NCBI GenBank assembly: GCA_964036195.1
Contig: CAXIWS010000595.1
Location: 1 to 64,000 of the forward strand
Origin: Sphaerolaimus hirsutus
Lineage: Eukaryota; Nematoda; Chromadorea; Monhysterida; Sphaerolaimidae
Length of the DNA stretch: 64,000 bases
Reading direction: 5' to 3'
Below, piece after piece: positions 10,753 to 22,200 of this stretch. The translations under genes and the position numbers were made by a program. Below the pieces are notes generated by a model. The model was given only the letters and a program-made list of their open reading frames with translations, did no database searches and was not told the origin of the DNA. Numbering within the stretch: position 1 is the stretch's first letter; each line of letters opens with the position of its first letter.

Positions 10753-11546
10753 TAGGGTGGCAGAATTTACCGTACCGTACCGCATTTTTGGAAAATTTAC
10801 CATACCATACCGTACCGTTTACCGCACTTTTAGAAATTTACCGTACCGTACCGCGTACCGCATTTTCCGAAATTTACCGTACCGCACCGCGTACCGCACT
10901 CATTTACCGCAAAATTTGCAGTAAATTTTACTCAGATTGACCTCAAATTGCTCAATTTTTTGATGACAATTAATGCCATGTTGTGCAATTTTTTGCGCGC
11001 AAGCGCGCAAATTTCACAGCATGTTTTCACCAATTTCCTGTCCTACCATTTCTGCATGATATATCATTTTAAGTCATGATTTAGTCATGTTATAGTCAGG
11101 TACAGTGTTTTTTTAGAATGTTTCTTTCATACCTTATTACCTATTTTCAGCTATTTTTGTACTATATGCACTGATATATTATCAAATATTCTTCACATAA
11201 TTTCAGCATTTTTTGTCGCCATTTTCATCCTTCTACACCTTGAAAAATCCTATATATTAAGTCTATATAATATATATGTATATATATTGTATTAAGTCTA
11301 TCATCAAATTGTGTTATTGAATTTGGTGTCAATTTACGAAGTAAAAATTGTCTGTAGTCCGTCATTGATACATTTCTGACAATCGGAAATTTACCGTACC
11401 GTACCGCGTACCGCACTTTTGGGATTTACCGTACCATACCGTTTACCGCAAAATTGAAGATTTACCATACCCTAACCGTTTACCGCACAATGGGAAATTT
11501 ACCGTACCATACGATTTACCGCAAGGCCGTACCGTCTGCCACCCTA
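10753..11546. mobile_element. hAT-like MITE with TTTACCGTACCG iterations
   Basis: GAAATGAT is duplicated at 10745-10752 and 11547-11554. The ends are TAGGGTGGCAGA and TCTGCCACCCTA. Both subterminal regions iterate TTTACCGTACCGTACCGC-like words, which are candidate transposase-binding sites. The middle has no convincing gene, and a GCGCGCAAGCGCGC hairpin lies near 10994. A 5'-end fragment of the same family lies at 17984-18100. Confidence 0.8.
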
Positions 11547-12768
11547 GAAATGATCACTTAATTACGCACCCTCGGGGGGGGGGGGGGGGCAGTTGCACTT
11601 GAGTTGCACTACGCAATTGACAGCATAATAGGCATGTCATTTGCATGTGCCACACACGTGAATTAGAGGAACATCGATCTAGTAAAAAACATTCTCAATA
11701 CCACCATTATCACTCACATGTAATCGTGAACACATGCACATTGCACACATCTGGGGCACTGTAAATGGACATTCAGGTGGTGTGAATCTGGGTAGTTGGG
11801 GGTGGGAATCGATTATAAAGGGTTTTTATCGACCATGAAATTGAGAAGTTTAACGTAGCTCATTTTCCCATTGTTTTCATGACCATTGTCAGCCAGCTGA
11901 TGCCGCCGCTTGTTGTTTGCTGCGGGGGAGGGGGAGGGGGTGATTGAAAACACCGAATTTTTGTTGCAACAGTAAGCGGTAAGCGTGTGCTGCTCGCCCC
12001 CCCCCCCCGGGCCGCGCTTGGTAACATCACATGTGCGGACTGCGGGGGGGGGATACCTAGCCCATCCCGCACATATGTATGCCCATCATGCATTTGTGCC
12101 CATTCCGCATCATGGCCCATCCCGCAAGTTGCATCACCTGTGTGCGGGATGGGCACATTTGCAGGATGGCACAAAAATGTGGAATGGGAATCTGGAATGC
12201 TACACTGTCGCTGTATATGCCTGTAAAATACAGACGTATGCTGCTGTTTTGGCGCCAATGCCAGCGCCAGTGGCGCCATGGCGTAGCGCCTACGAATGGC
12301 GCCAGCGCCATGGCGCCATTCCCCTACAACAGGGGAAAAAATTTAGGGGGGGGGCGCCGCCCCCCCGTTCGCCGGGCTCCGTATACAATCCGCCCCCCCC
12401 CCCGCACAAAAGCCTGGCTACGTCCCTGATTCCATGCCAAACTTCACTTGAAGTCACAAACTTCCGACTATAAGGCGATATATGAACATGTCGACAAAAA
12501 ATGGACATTTTTGACACAAATCCGCATTTATAATGCTATCCCATGGCTCCACAGCCATTATATGGTCATATATAAATAACATCACAGAGTATTGTCACTC
12601 GTCTGATATACCTATATATGTTGCTACAAGGCAATATCTGGGAGCTTTTGAAAAGAACATGGCGTTGAAAAAAACGTTATTTTCCGACCCTAGTAACCCC
12701 TTCCCCCCCGACACTACCTTATTGTATCCATAGTACTACAGCATTGCAGTGTTTTATTTTGAACTCAG

Positions 12769-13116
12769 GTGTGCAATGGTCTAAGGCAATTAAAACTTCG
12801 AGCGAATTGGGAAAACAGTCAAACCTGTCAATTTTTTGCCAATGCACTGCCCAACCTGAGCACACTGCACTTGGATGGATGCAGCTTTGGCAGCTGGCAG
12901 GTGCTGCTGTGTCTGGCCCGCGCGACTCCCAATTTGAAGGATATTGAATTGACTGGCATTGATTTTGATAGCAGTGGAAAAAGGGTGCAGTTATCAGCAG
13001 AGAATCTGTTTTGGCCAAACTTGAAGTCTGTGGTGGTGAAGTATCATGTTGATGTGGAGCTAGTGCTGTTTGTGCTACAGCAAAGTTGTGCACTGGAGGT
13101 GTGCCACTTGCTTTGC
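12769..13116 (+). CDS. Leucine-rich-repeat exon, copy 2 (exon A2)
   Basis: The acceptor TTTTGAACTCAG (ending 12768) is the same as in exon A1. The exon encodes 116 residues with LRQLKLRAN, LPNLSTLHLDGCSFGSW, TPNLKDIELTGIDF and FWPNLKSVVVK. About 27 residues differ from A1 by eye, many at LRR surface positions, while the leucine framework and the tail LFVLQQSCALEVCH are kept. It is followed by further LRR-like exons at 13229, 14383 and 15001, so this block looks like the fuller gene copy. No F-box exon is seen directly upstream, which is occupied by transposons. It may use the F-box exon at 2687-2911 by exon duplication within one gene, or the two may be separate tandem genes. Confidence 0.6.
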
Positions 13117-13228
13117 TATATGCAAGATACTTCTAAGTCAGTTTTTGTAATTTTGATTATATTTCAAGTGATTCTGTATGAATGATGGGTCATGTGTACC
13201 ATGTTATTAATAAATACTTGTTTTTCAG

Positions 13229-13397
13229 ATGTGTGTCTGCACTAGTGGAGAAACATGCTGATACACTGTGTGAATTTGTCACTGAATTCAATATTGATGA
13301 TGAATCGATCAGGCAGATAGCATCATGCCAGAGATTGCAGAAACTGGAAGCATGTTGTTCTCATGTGACAGCAGATGCTCTGAACACTCTATCAGTT
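13229..13397 (+). CDS. LRR gene exon B2
   Basis: The acceptor CTTGTTTTTCAG ends at 13228. It encodes CVSALVEKHADTLCEFVTEF and then a second unit with IRQIASCQRLQKLEACCSHV and ADALNTLS, which is LRR-like. The likely donor is near TATCA|GTTGGT (about 13397). It lies in order after exon A2 on the same strand. The exon edge on the right is uncertain. Confidence 0.5.
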
Positions 13398-13449
13398 GGT
13401 TGCATGTTTGCAGTGTGTGAAGCATTTACATTTGTCCCAGTGCAACCAT

Positions 13450-14373
13450 AAGGGATTTTGGGGGTAGCACTTTAGTGTGTGCTTATAACTTGGTTACTGC
13501 TTGGCAAATTTTTGCAGATTCCATTTTTGTAGTCGTATTAGTTATGTCTATATTCTGTATGTCGATTTGACCGTTTTTCACAGGAAACGATTTTTCTGAA
13601 CCTGCTATCATATATTTTAGACAACGCGGATTCGTATAAAACAAAAATGAGTTCAATATCTTTTCCAATCAAAAGTTATAGCACTTCAAACATTCCCTCC
13701 CATCCTCATAAGTAACTGCATGAAGAACGATGCATGCAAATTCAAAACTCCATATCTCAATCATTCCTCAGCCGATTTTCACCAATTATCAGAATAGCAT
13801 GGAGATATCGTTTTTACTCACAGTTTATATGTATGCTTTTTGACTGTGATAATTTCATTCAAGAGTTTGCATTTTTTTCTTGTATGGGAAATCTAATAAA
13901 ATATATGGATACTCTGAAATACAAATGAAATATCTATGCCATTCTGATCACCAGGTCTTCATTCGTGAAAATCGGCTGAGAAATGGTTGAGATATGGAGT
14001 TTTGAAGTTGCATGCATCATTCTTCATGCACTTATTCATCTTGATGGGATAAAAAAGTTTCAAGCACCATCACTTTTGGTTGGAAAGAGATATTCAACTT
14101 ATTTTAATTTTACATTAATCCTGGTTGTCTCAAGTATATGATAGCAGTAACATTTATTTTTCGTGTTGAAAAACTGGGTCATATCGGCATACGGACTTAA
14201 GCCATTACTAATATGACAACAAAAATGAAATCTGCCGGTTATCCCGATCATTTTCAGTGTAAACCGATCCAAATTGGTTCAGAAATGGCCGAGTTATTGA
14301 GATTCAAAATCACTGCTTGCGGATGCACTCTTGCGGGCAGACCCCCCCATCTCCCCTAAAATGCTACCCCACC
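13450..14373. mobile_element. Foldback MITE between exons B2 and C2
   Basis: The left end has GGGGGTAGCACTTTAG and the right end CCCCTAAAATGCTACCCC. Long inverted arms include ATGCATGCAAATTCAAAACT (13732 on) mirrored near 13995-14015, and TCAGCCGATTTTCACC mirrored as CGTGAAAATCGGCTGAG. The right end finishes about 10 bases before the acceptor of exon C2. Confidence 0.6.
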
Positions 14374-14382
14374 TATTCACAG

Positions 14383-14620
14383 AACCTACGCGCAACAATG
14401 CAGCACTTGGATCTCAGCAAAATTTGTCCTCCGGCTTCATGCAGATTTATGCACATTCTTGGGGCAGAGCCCTGGACAGGACTTACAAACTTGAACATTA
14501 GATCGTGTTTATTTGGTGGCAAAGTGATCAATGCCATAGTGCGCAGTGCACCACAACTAGAGATATTCACCATTGACAAATTGCGCTATCTGAGTGAGCA
14601 ATTGCTGTGCACCCTGGTGG
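14383..14620 (+). CDS. LRR gene exon C2, interrupted by a MITE
   Basis: The acceptor CCTATTCACAG ends at 14382. It encodes NLRATMQHLDLSKICPP, EPWTGLTNLNIRSCLFGG, a segment with SAPQLEIFTI, and LRYLSEQLLCTLV. These are LRR units of the same style as exon A. After the codons for CTLV the sequence is broken by a 372-bp MITE (14621-14992). Coding resumes at 15001 with EGLPKLVKLEIRS. Translated straight through, the MITE gives a stop soon after the junction. Confidence 0.55.
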
Positions 14621-14992
14621 CAGTCCCAAGCCCTGTGAAATGAAGTAAAGTGCCAAATGTAAAGTCAAATGCAAATTCATGTGTCAAATGTCATGCCAAC
14701 TGTCAAATGTAAAGTAAAGTATCAATTGTGTATCCAAATCTTATTTTTCATATCCAAAACTTGTTTTTGTATCCAAATCTTGTGTCGCAGAATAAGATTT
14801 GGATACAAAAACATAAGATTTGGATATGAAAAATAAGATTTGAATACACAATTGAAACTTTACTTTACATTTGACTTTATGTTTGACACTTAACTTTACA
14901 TTTGACACTTTGCATGACAATTGACATTTGAGTTTGCATTTGACTTTACCTTTGACACTTTACTTTACACTTTACATGGCTTGGGACTGCCT
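14621..14992. mobile_element. hAT-like MITE (AAAGTAAAGTGTCAAATG family) inside an exon
   Basis: CCTGGTGG is duplicated at 14613-14620 and 14993-15000. The ends carry CAGTCCCAAGCC and GGCTTGGGACTG. The interior repeats AAAGTAAAGTG and TCAAATGTAAAGT, with a central palindrome around TATCCAAATCTTG. The uninterrupted sequence is seen in exon D1 (CACCCTGGTGGAGGGCCTGC). The 8-bp duplication suggests hAT. Relatives end just before exon 2 of both secreted-peptide genes. Confidence 0.8.
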
Positions 14993-15000
14993 CCTGGTGG

Positions 15001-15128
15001 AGGGCTTGCCAAAACTGGTCAAGTTAGAAATCAGGAGCAAAAAAGCAGACTTAAAGATGCAGTTCACTTCTCTGGAGTCTGTGCCACTGGTGCACTGGAG
15101 ACAGCTAAGGCAGATCCATCTGTGTCTG
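15001..15128 (+). CDS. LRR gene exon D2, continuation after the MITE
   Basis: It continues exon C2 after the MITE and its 8-bp duplication (14993-15000): EGLPKLVKLEIRSKKADLKM, then FTSLESVPLVHWRQLRQIHLCL. It ends at CTG|GTGGGT. The D1 paralogue (6104-6247) has the same reading frame and a donor at the same place. Splicing from CTG|GTGGCA (14612/14613) to GTGGAG|GGC would remove the MITE as a new intron and cost only two residues. This is possible but unproven; otherwise the copy is a pseudogene. Confidence 0.5.
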
Positions 15129-17227
15129 GTGGGTCATTATGGGGGCTTTTCAATTGGATGAGTTACTCTTTCATTCGAATTGTTGAAATATTTCTATGAA
15201 TGCATACCTGGTATGAATAATGTAGAATAGAATGGATGCTCTGGCAACTGGTTACCACTGGCTAGTCTAATATCCCTGTGAGATAGCGTCATAAGTGGTG
15301 ATTTTCCAAAAATATCCATTTTGTTGACTTGATTGTAGGGACACCAGGGGTTTTTCAAAGGTAACAAAACGGGTTTTCATTGACAGTGTGTTGGTGCCCT
15401 AGTAAACCCGGTGCCCAAGTACACCCGGTCCCCAAGTTTAAATACCCGATGCGCAAGTATGCCCGGTGCCCAAGTAAAGTGCCCTTACTTGTGCACAGGC
15501 AGATGTTTACTTGTGCACCGGGTGGCTTTTTACTTGTGCAGGACTTGGGCATCACTTGTGCATTACTTGTGCACTGTGGTGGTTGCGTACTTGGACTAAT
15601 TTTTTCGAATCGTAAATACTAGCACTAGTCAACTAGTGTTTGTATTTACGACCTGAAAAAACTATCGAGTCTGGGTAACATTCTGGGTTGTGAAGGTGAT
15701 CGCTAGTGAACTAGCATTCATGTTCACAACCCGGAATGTTACCTGGACTCAATAGTTTTTTCAGGTCATAAATACAAGCACTGGGCATACTTGGGCACCG
15801 GGTTTACTTGGGCACCGGTCTTTCGCCGTTTTCATTGTCAATGTATTAGCCTCTTCTTATAACCTTATTTAAGCACTATTCTATGCCCAACATCACTTGA
15901 GTCACAAACGTTCAACAAAAGATCATACATACCGTATTACCTCGAAATACCCCCATGGGGGTTTATTATTTCGCCAGCAAAATTTGAGGGGGGGGGGGTT
16001 AATTCGAGGGGGGGGGGTTAATTCAAGGGGGGGGGGATAATTCGAGGTAATACGGTATATATAGTTCACATAAAAATAGATATTTTTGGCAGAAATCACC
16101 ACTTTAATGCTATCCCGTGGCTCCACAGCCATTATGTAGCTATTTATATAATATCACAAATCACTGCCACCTGTCTGATTTACCTGTATATGTTGAGTCA
16201 TAACCATGTGGGAGCTTTTGAAAAAAATTTTTAACCACTTTTTTGAAGAAGAAAAACATTTAAAAAACCAGTTCATTGGAAAAAAAAAACTTTTTCATCC
16301 ATATTTTTTTAGCAAATGTGCAAAATCAATTGCAAAATACCTAGTCAGTGGAAGCGGTTTAAAAAAACGGTTTTAATACTGGCATTTATGACATTTTGTT
16401 AAAAAAATGTTAAATGGCACCAGCCTAATATGGTTCTGTCATTTAAGTAAGTGTCCCACACAGAATCGTGGCCGCGCTCCCCCGGCTCTATTCGGTGCTG
16501 TCAATGCACTCCGCACCAGGGCTGCTGGAAAAATTGATGTGCTTTTTAATATCATGTGATTGATGTTGATGTATTTTTTAAATAGTTATTATTCACCACA
16601 TGCGAATGATATATTGTTGTTATGTGCCTCATGTCGGAGGTTGAGTGTATACATTTTGTCGTTGTAATGGATATAAAAATGTATCATACTAAATTCCCAT
16701 TCGACTCTTGATTACTATGGAAGAGCTGGCTCCGACGCCAAAAGAAAAAGCCATGGCGTGGATGGATTTTTGCGCTATTTTGATGTGGCGCCATTGGCGC
16801 TTGACACTGTGGTTTGTAAATACAGCGATTCATCAACGTGCTAACATGTATTTAGAAACAAGATGGGGACAACATGTAGACAATGCCTTGTTTCAAGGTT
16901 GTTTCCAGGTGTCATTATGTTGTATCGATGCTGGGTCTGTGCGCGTCCCAATTGCAGTGTGCATTAGCATGCTGTGGGACGATGTTTTCCCCATGCTGCA
17001 TGTTTTGTCACCACGTTTCCACGTATGCACAGCAAAAAATGCGCTGGGGATCTGCCGTGATCTGCGGTGAAGTGCCTTCACACAGATGCTCGCAGGCACT
17101 ACAACACACTTCATGAATTTCTGACTCTTTATTTATGTAAACAGTTTAGTGATAAAATGCATGAAGTGTCGGTGAAGTGCATTCCATCAGTGATCTGGCA
17201 TGATCAGGCTCTGAAGTGTGATCATGA
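15129..17227. other. Intergenic repeats, no gene seen
   Basis: At 15395-15835 the word CCCAAGTA with CCCGGTG is repeated around a palindrome (15600-15790) containing ACTAGTCAACTAGT and mirrored CCTGAAAAAACTAT. A partial R1 hAT-like copy occupies about 15840-16290 and contains the CCGTAT MITE at 15932-16055. At 16700-17100 open frames exist but have no domain or splice support. Confidence 0.5.
15932..16055. mobile_element. CCGTAT-family MITE (CCTCGAA word), 124 bp
   Basis: It is flanked by TA on both sides. The left end is CCGTATTACCTCGAAATA and the right end TTCGAGGTAATACGG. The interior repeats TTAATTCGAG and runs of 8-10 G. It is the shortest complete member in the window and a good type specimen. 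Confidence 0.8.
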
Positions 17228-17969
17228 GTGGTGAAGTGCCTGGTGATCAGGCATGATCAGGCTCAGAAGTGTGATCATGAGTGGTGAAGTGCCTGGTGAT
17301 CAGGCATGATCAGGCTCTGAAGTGTGATCATGAGTGGTGAAGTGCCTGGTGATCAGGCATGATCAGGCTCTGAAGTGTGATCATGAGTGGTGAAGTGCCT
17401 GGTGATCAGGTGTGATCAGGCTCTGAAGTGTGATCATGAGTGGTGAAGTGCCTGGTGATCAGGCATGATCAGGCTCTGAAGTGTGATCATGAGTGGTGAA
17501 GTGCCTGGTGATCAGGTGTGATCAGGCTCTGAAGTGTGATCATGAGTGGTGAAGTGCCTGGTGATCAGGCATGATCAGGCTCAGAAGTGTGATCATGAGT
17601 GGTGAAGTGCCTGGTGATCAGGCATGATCAGGCTCTGAAGTGTGATCATGAGTGGTGAAGTGCCTGGTGATCAGGTGTGATCAGGCTCTGAAGTGTGATC
17701 ATGAGTGGTGAAGTGCCTGGTGATCAGGCATGATCAGGCTCTGAAGTGTGATCATGAGTGGTGAAGTGCCTGGTGATCAGGCATGATCAGGCTCTGAAGT
17801 GTGATCATGAGTGGTGAAGTGCCTGGTGATCAGGCATGATCAGGCTCTGAAGTGTGATCATGAGTGGTGAAGTGCCTGGTGATCAGGCATGATCAGGCTC
17901 TGAAGTGTGATCATGAGTGGTGAAGTGCCTGGCGATCAGGCGTGATCAGGCTCTGAAGTGTAATCACAA
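17228..17969. repeat. 53-bp minisatellite, 14 units, three TGATCA sites per unit
   Basis: Units begin GTGGTGAAGTGCCTGG at 17228 and every 53 bases to 17917. Most units contain three TGATCA palindromes. Variant positions (GGCATGATC or GGTGTGATC; CTCTGAA or CTCAGAA) are distributed in blocks, suggesting local unequal exchange. The last unit is divergent (GGCGATCAGGCGTG). No coding function is seen. Confidence 0.9.
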
Positions 17970-17983
17970 GGGGCACTCCAGAC

Positions 17984-18100
17984 TAGGGTGGCAGAATTTA
18001 CTGTACTGTACCTCAATTTTTGAAAATTTACCATACCATACCATTTACCACACTTTTAGAAATTTACCATACCATACTGCGTACCACATTTTCTGAAATA
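17984..18100. mobile_element. Fragment of the TAGGGTGGCAG hAT-like MITE
   Basis: It starts TAGGGTGGCAGAATTTACTG and continues with TTTACCATACC iterations, matching the left end of 10753-11546. It is then replaced by other sequence, so only the 5' end remains. Confidence 0.7.
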
Positions 18101-19269
18101 TGAATATTTGACATATTATCTGGTAACAATTCTCACAAGAGCATGTGAAAATCATATGTGATATATGTGAAGTATATCTAGTTTATTGTTTAACATCTTT
18201 CATAGCACTGTTTGAGCATCTGTTTTATTCAAATGAGTTCAGCATAGGGAGATCAGAGCAAGAATGTGTGAAAATCAGCATGTTTGATCATTTGCATTTC
18301 ACACGTTTCTTTGTCATTGCAAATAGTGATGGAAAACAGCTTTTCTAGATGCTTCACTTTAAAAAATCTATGATTAAAAATTACAAAAGGTATGTCAACG
18401 ATTTAAAGACTTGAACTGGCACATTATGTATTGTCACGTTCACTGTTCACGTTCACGTTAATGTCTGTGGTACCATGGGATAATATTAATACTTCGATTT
18501 GATTACTGAGAGAAATGTGTATACTGAGAAAAGTATAGCTTATTCTTATGTGGTAGCATGTAGAAGGGGAACCAATGAACCTTCATTTCACAGTTAATTT
18601 GTATCTTATATTTCATACTGGCAAACATTTGCAAATTATCTGGAGAAGCACTGCTAAATATTTTTGATCTGTCTGACCTCCTCATTGAATAAAATCAGAT
18701 TATTTCTAACAAAAGCAGTTTGAACATCCCGGACCATCACTAGTTAAATCAGTTTCAGTACAAAGGGCAATATCACATAATGCTTAATCATTCAGACATT
18801 TTTTTCAGACTTGTGTCATGTTTTCAAAACCTAACAAACAAAGTTTCTTCTGAAATCCACTACAATAACGTGCAGTTTAGGGTTCAAATGGGATTGACGT
18901 TTGGGATCATGACTATTTTTTGAATTTGTGGGATTGTGGTCTCCAGATTCATATTTACATTTAGAATTTCTGGGATCAGGATCAGTGTCAGGATTTTTGC
19001 CTACAGTTCAGGGTTCTCCCAATGTTTCACAAAAAGTTGATACGTGCACATGGATGCAGATAAAAATCAAAAATGTACACTGGAGTTTTCCATTTGCATC
19101 GCCAAGCACAAACAAGTCATTTTTTCATTTATTATTTTCAAATTTGGCCATTTTTGGGAACAGAATTTGGATTTTCAACTTTCAGGATCAGGGTCAGGAT
19201 TGCAGCCTTGAGATCAGGGTTGGTATCGGGATTACTAAATAACAAAAATTCAGTTTGAACCCTAGTAAA

Positions 19270-22200
19270 ATGCATTCATTAACCATTGTTCTGGTTGCCA
19301 TGTTCTGTAGTTGCATGCTCTCAATGGCAAATGCTGCAAACTGGGATGGTTATGAAGAGTACCATGGAGAAAGAATTCACCATGCAAAGATGAAGCAAAT
19401 GTTTGGCCCTCGTAAGTTGTCTGTAAAAAGAATACTGTGCCTAGTGATGGAAAAGTGCCATGGCGCTGGCGCCTGGTGCTATCACTAAAGCACAAAACGC
19501 CATGGCGCTTCTGGTGCTTTGGTGCCATATTGCTTTTGCAGCATCGTTGACGTTTAGCACTGTTGTTCGCGTGCCAATGATGATAAAGCATGCCATTTTT
19601 GTATAAAAAATGAAAAAAATCATTGTTGTGAATAAGTTAACGTATGGCGTTATAACAGCGATGACTTTTACAACTTTTTATGAAAATAGCATGCGTAAAA
19701 AATCGCTGGCACGCTTCCAGCGGGAACCACGCGTGCAGCGTGTAAAGTGACCGGAGTATACAGGGTGCGGCAATTTAGACCTACGCTATAGATTTCGAAT
19801 AACTTGTCACTGGGTGGTTGGATTAACATAAAATTTTAGATTAACATTCACAACTAAATAGGAAAGCATCCCTGAAAATAGGGCTGCGATAGTTATTCAT
19901 GCAAACGCGTAATTGTCACTTTACCACCACCCTGTGATAGGTTTCAAACGCGATTCATTTTTCGCGACCCGGATCAGGGTTGGGATAGTTTTTTTCCAGT
20001 TGTTTTCTCTCTTTATTTTCGCAGCGCCATTCCAAAACTAATCCGCCTTATCGATAAGGAAATCGGTTGCGTAATTGGTTGCAAAGAAATGTGGCAGTAA
20101 AGCGACAATTCTTGGTGTTTGCATAAAAAACTGTTGAACGAGTGGAGCTAGCGCAGCCATATTTTCAGGGATCATTTCCTATTTAGTTGTAAATGTTGAC
20201 TTAAAATTTGACGTTAATCCGACAACTCAGTGACAAGTTATTCGAAATGTAGAGCGTAGGTCTAAATTGCCGCACCCTGTACTAACTGTGCCTTAGCACA
20301 ATACACGATAGTGATGCATAAACGTTTATGCCCCTTTGAAATATTTTGCATTTTAACCATACTTTTAATAAAATATTAGTAAAAATTGCTACACTATTTA
20401 AAATTAGGTATGCTCCAATAAATACTTACTCGATCACGAAAATTATCAGACAAAATTAATTCTAGAATACTTATTTCAGTAAATACAGTAACACCTGGAC
20501 TATATCACTGGAGAAGACCACAACAGACACCTGAATATCCAAAAAGATTCACGGAAGGTGGCAATGCCAGACACTGTAAAATTTAAAGTAAAGTGTCAAA
20601 AATCATTTAAAATGTCATAAAAAGTGTCGATTGTCGTGACAAATGTAATGTAAAGTGCTTATTGTCTTGTAAAGTTCAGTAATAATTTTTTTTTGTTTCG
20701 ATTGACATTTTAAACACCTTCCCGGACAAGTTCACCACCCATTTTTTATTTCACTTCAAACGCAATATCTCTGTCCATGGGGGTGTTATAAGGCTGAAAC
20801 TTTGTATATATAAAGTTGTAAGACCCCCTTACCCCCCAACAATGGGGGGAGGTGCGGCGACTCACTACAGGGTGGGTCGCCCTATATGCAAAAATTTTTG
20901 TGGCGTTTTTGGTGTCCCAAGCAAGTTCACCACCCACTTGATTAGCTACACTTTGAAGGCTATATCTCCAGCTGTGAGGGCGGTAGAAAGCTGAAATTTG
21001 GGAGATGTCTTGCCAACAAACCCCCTCACAATACACCAGTGGGGCGGCTGCCGACGACCCACTAAAGCAGGGGTCACTGCATATAAATTTGATAATTTTT
21101 TTAAGAACAGCCCAAGTGTCAGAAACAAGTTTGCCACCCAACTGCATTACAAAAAAATGTTGTGAGAACATACCTGATATAAACTTGAATCAGATTTGAA
21201 CCCTAGTTCTGCTCATAAATTTTTTTTCAGTAGGGCACCCACCCTGTCCCATAAACAGCAGAATGAAAATTTCACTTTAAACCAATTTTTTGTATCACAC
21301 TTAAAAAGTTGGTTTACAAAGTTCACTAGGGGAGGGTCTAAGGTTCAAAGTTATGTAAACAACATAACCTCTAAAATGCTTCCATAAGGAAATTTATTTG
21401 GGGTGAATAAAAAAGTGAAAATTGTGTCAAATTTTGTTCCTGAAATGACATCATTTTGACATCATAGAATTCACCCCAAGTAAATTTCCTTATGGAGGCA
21501 TTTTAGAGGTTATGTTGTTTACATAACTTTGAACCTTAGACAATTCTCTAGTGAACTTTGTAAACCAACTAAGTAAGTGTGAAACAAAAAAATGGTTTAA
21601 AGTGAAATTTTCATTCTACCGTTTATGGGACAGGGATGGTGCCCTACTGAAAAAAAAATTTTTGCCTGAAATAATGTTCCAACCCGATTCAGTTTTATAT
21701 TAGGTATGTTGTTGCAACATTTTTTCAATGCAGCTGGGTGATAAACTTGTTTTGGGACACTTGGGCTGTTTTTAGAAAATGGTCAACTTTATATGCAGTG
21801 ACCCATGCTTAAGTGGGTCGTTGGCAGCCGCCCCACTGGTGGATCGTGAACAGGGTTGTTGGCAAGACATCCCCCAAATTTCAGCTTTATACCGCCATCA
21901 CAGCTGGAGATCTGGCTCTCGTAGTGTAGCCAATCAAGTGGGTGGTGAACTTGTTTGGGACACCAAAAACGCCAAAAAAATTGTTGCATATAGGGCGACC
22001 CACCCTGTAGTGAGTCGCCGCACCTCCCCCATTGTTGGGGAGTAGAGGGGTCTTACAACTTTATATATACAAAGTTTCAGCTTTATAACACCCCCATGGA
22101 CGGAGATATTGCATTCGAAGTGAAATAAAAAAATGGGTGGTGAACTTGTCCGGGAAGGTGTTTACATGACATTTGACACTTTACTTTATACCTTAGAGGG

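Larger units (their letters stand above)
7390..12428. mobile_element. Large Mutator-like composite element (about 5.0 kb)
   Basis: The ends are AAGGACGTAGCCAGG and CCTGGCTACGTCCCTG. The left subterminal block (GTGCCAGAAATGGCACTTTC, then TTTTTGCGCGCAAGCGCGC) and right block (CGTTCGCCGGGCTCCGTATA) match family members at 977, 3521 and 8044. Inside is a long inverted repeat: 7680-8043 plus 10046-10290 mirror 11575-12195. The left arm is broken by 8044-10036 and the hAT MITE 10753-11546 lies near the centre. No transposase frame is seen. Confidence 0.65.
7126..12692. mobile_element. Second R1 hAT-like MITE, split by a 5-kb insertion
   Basis: The left part (7126-7389) matches the left half of the R1 copy at 4759-5434: TAGGGTTGGCCGATG, then TCCATGTACCTCCAC and TTTGATCAC. 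The right part (12429-12692) matches its right half: ATTCCATGCCAAAC, then TATAATGCTATCCCATGG and CCGACCCTA. In the intact copy these halves adjoin at GATCAC-CATTCCGTGCC. Everything from 7390 to 12428 is therefore a later insertion. Confidence 0.75.

Noticed and set aside
18145-18348. Conserved short frames shared by copies A and B (also 42526-42708)
   Set aside because: They are conserved only because the whole segment is duplicated; no domain, and the frame start lies outside the shared part.
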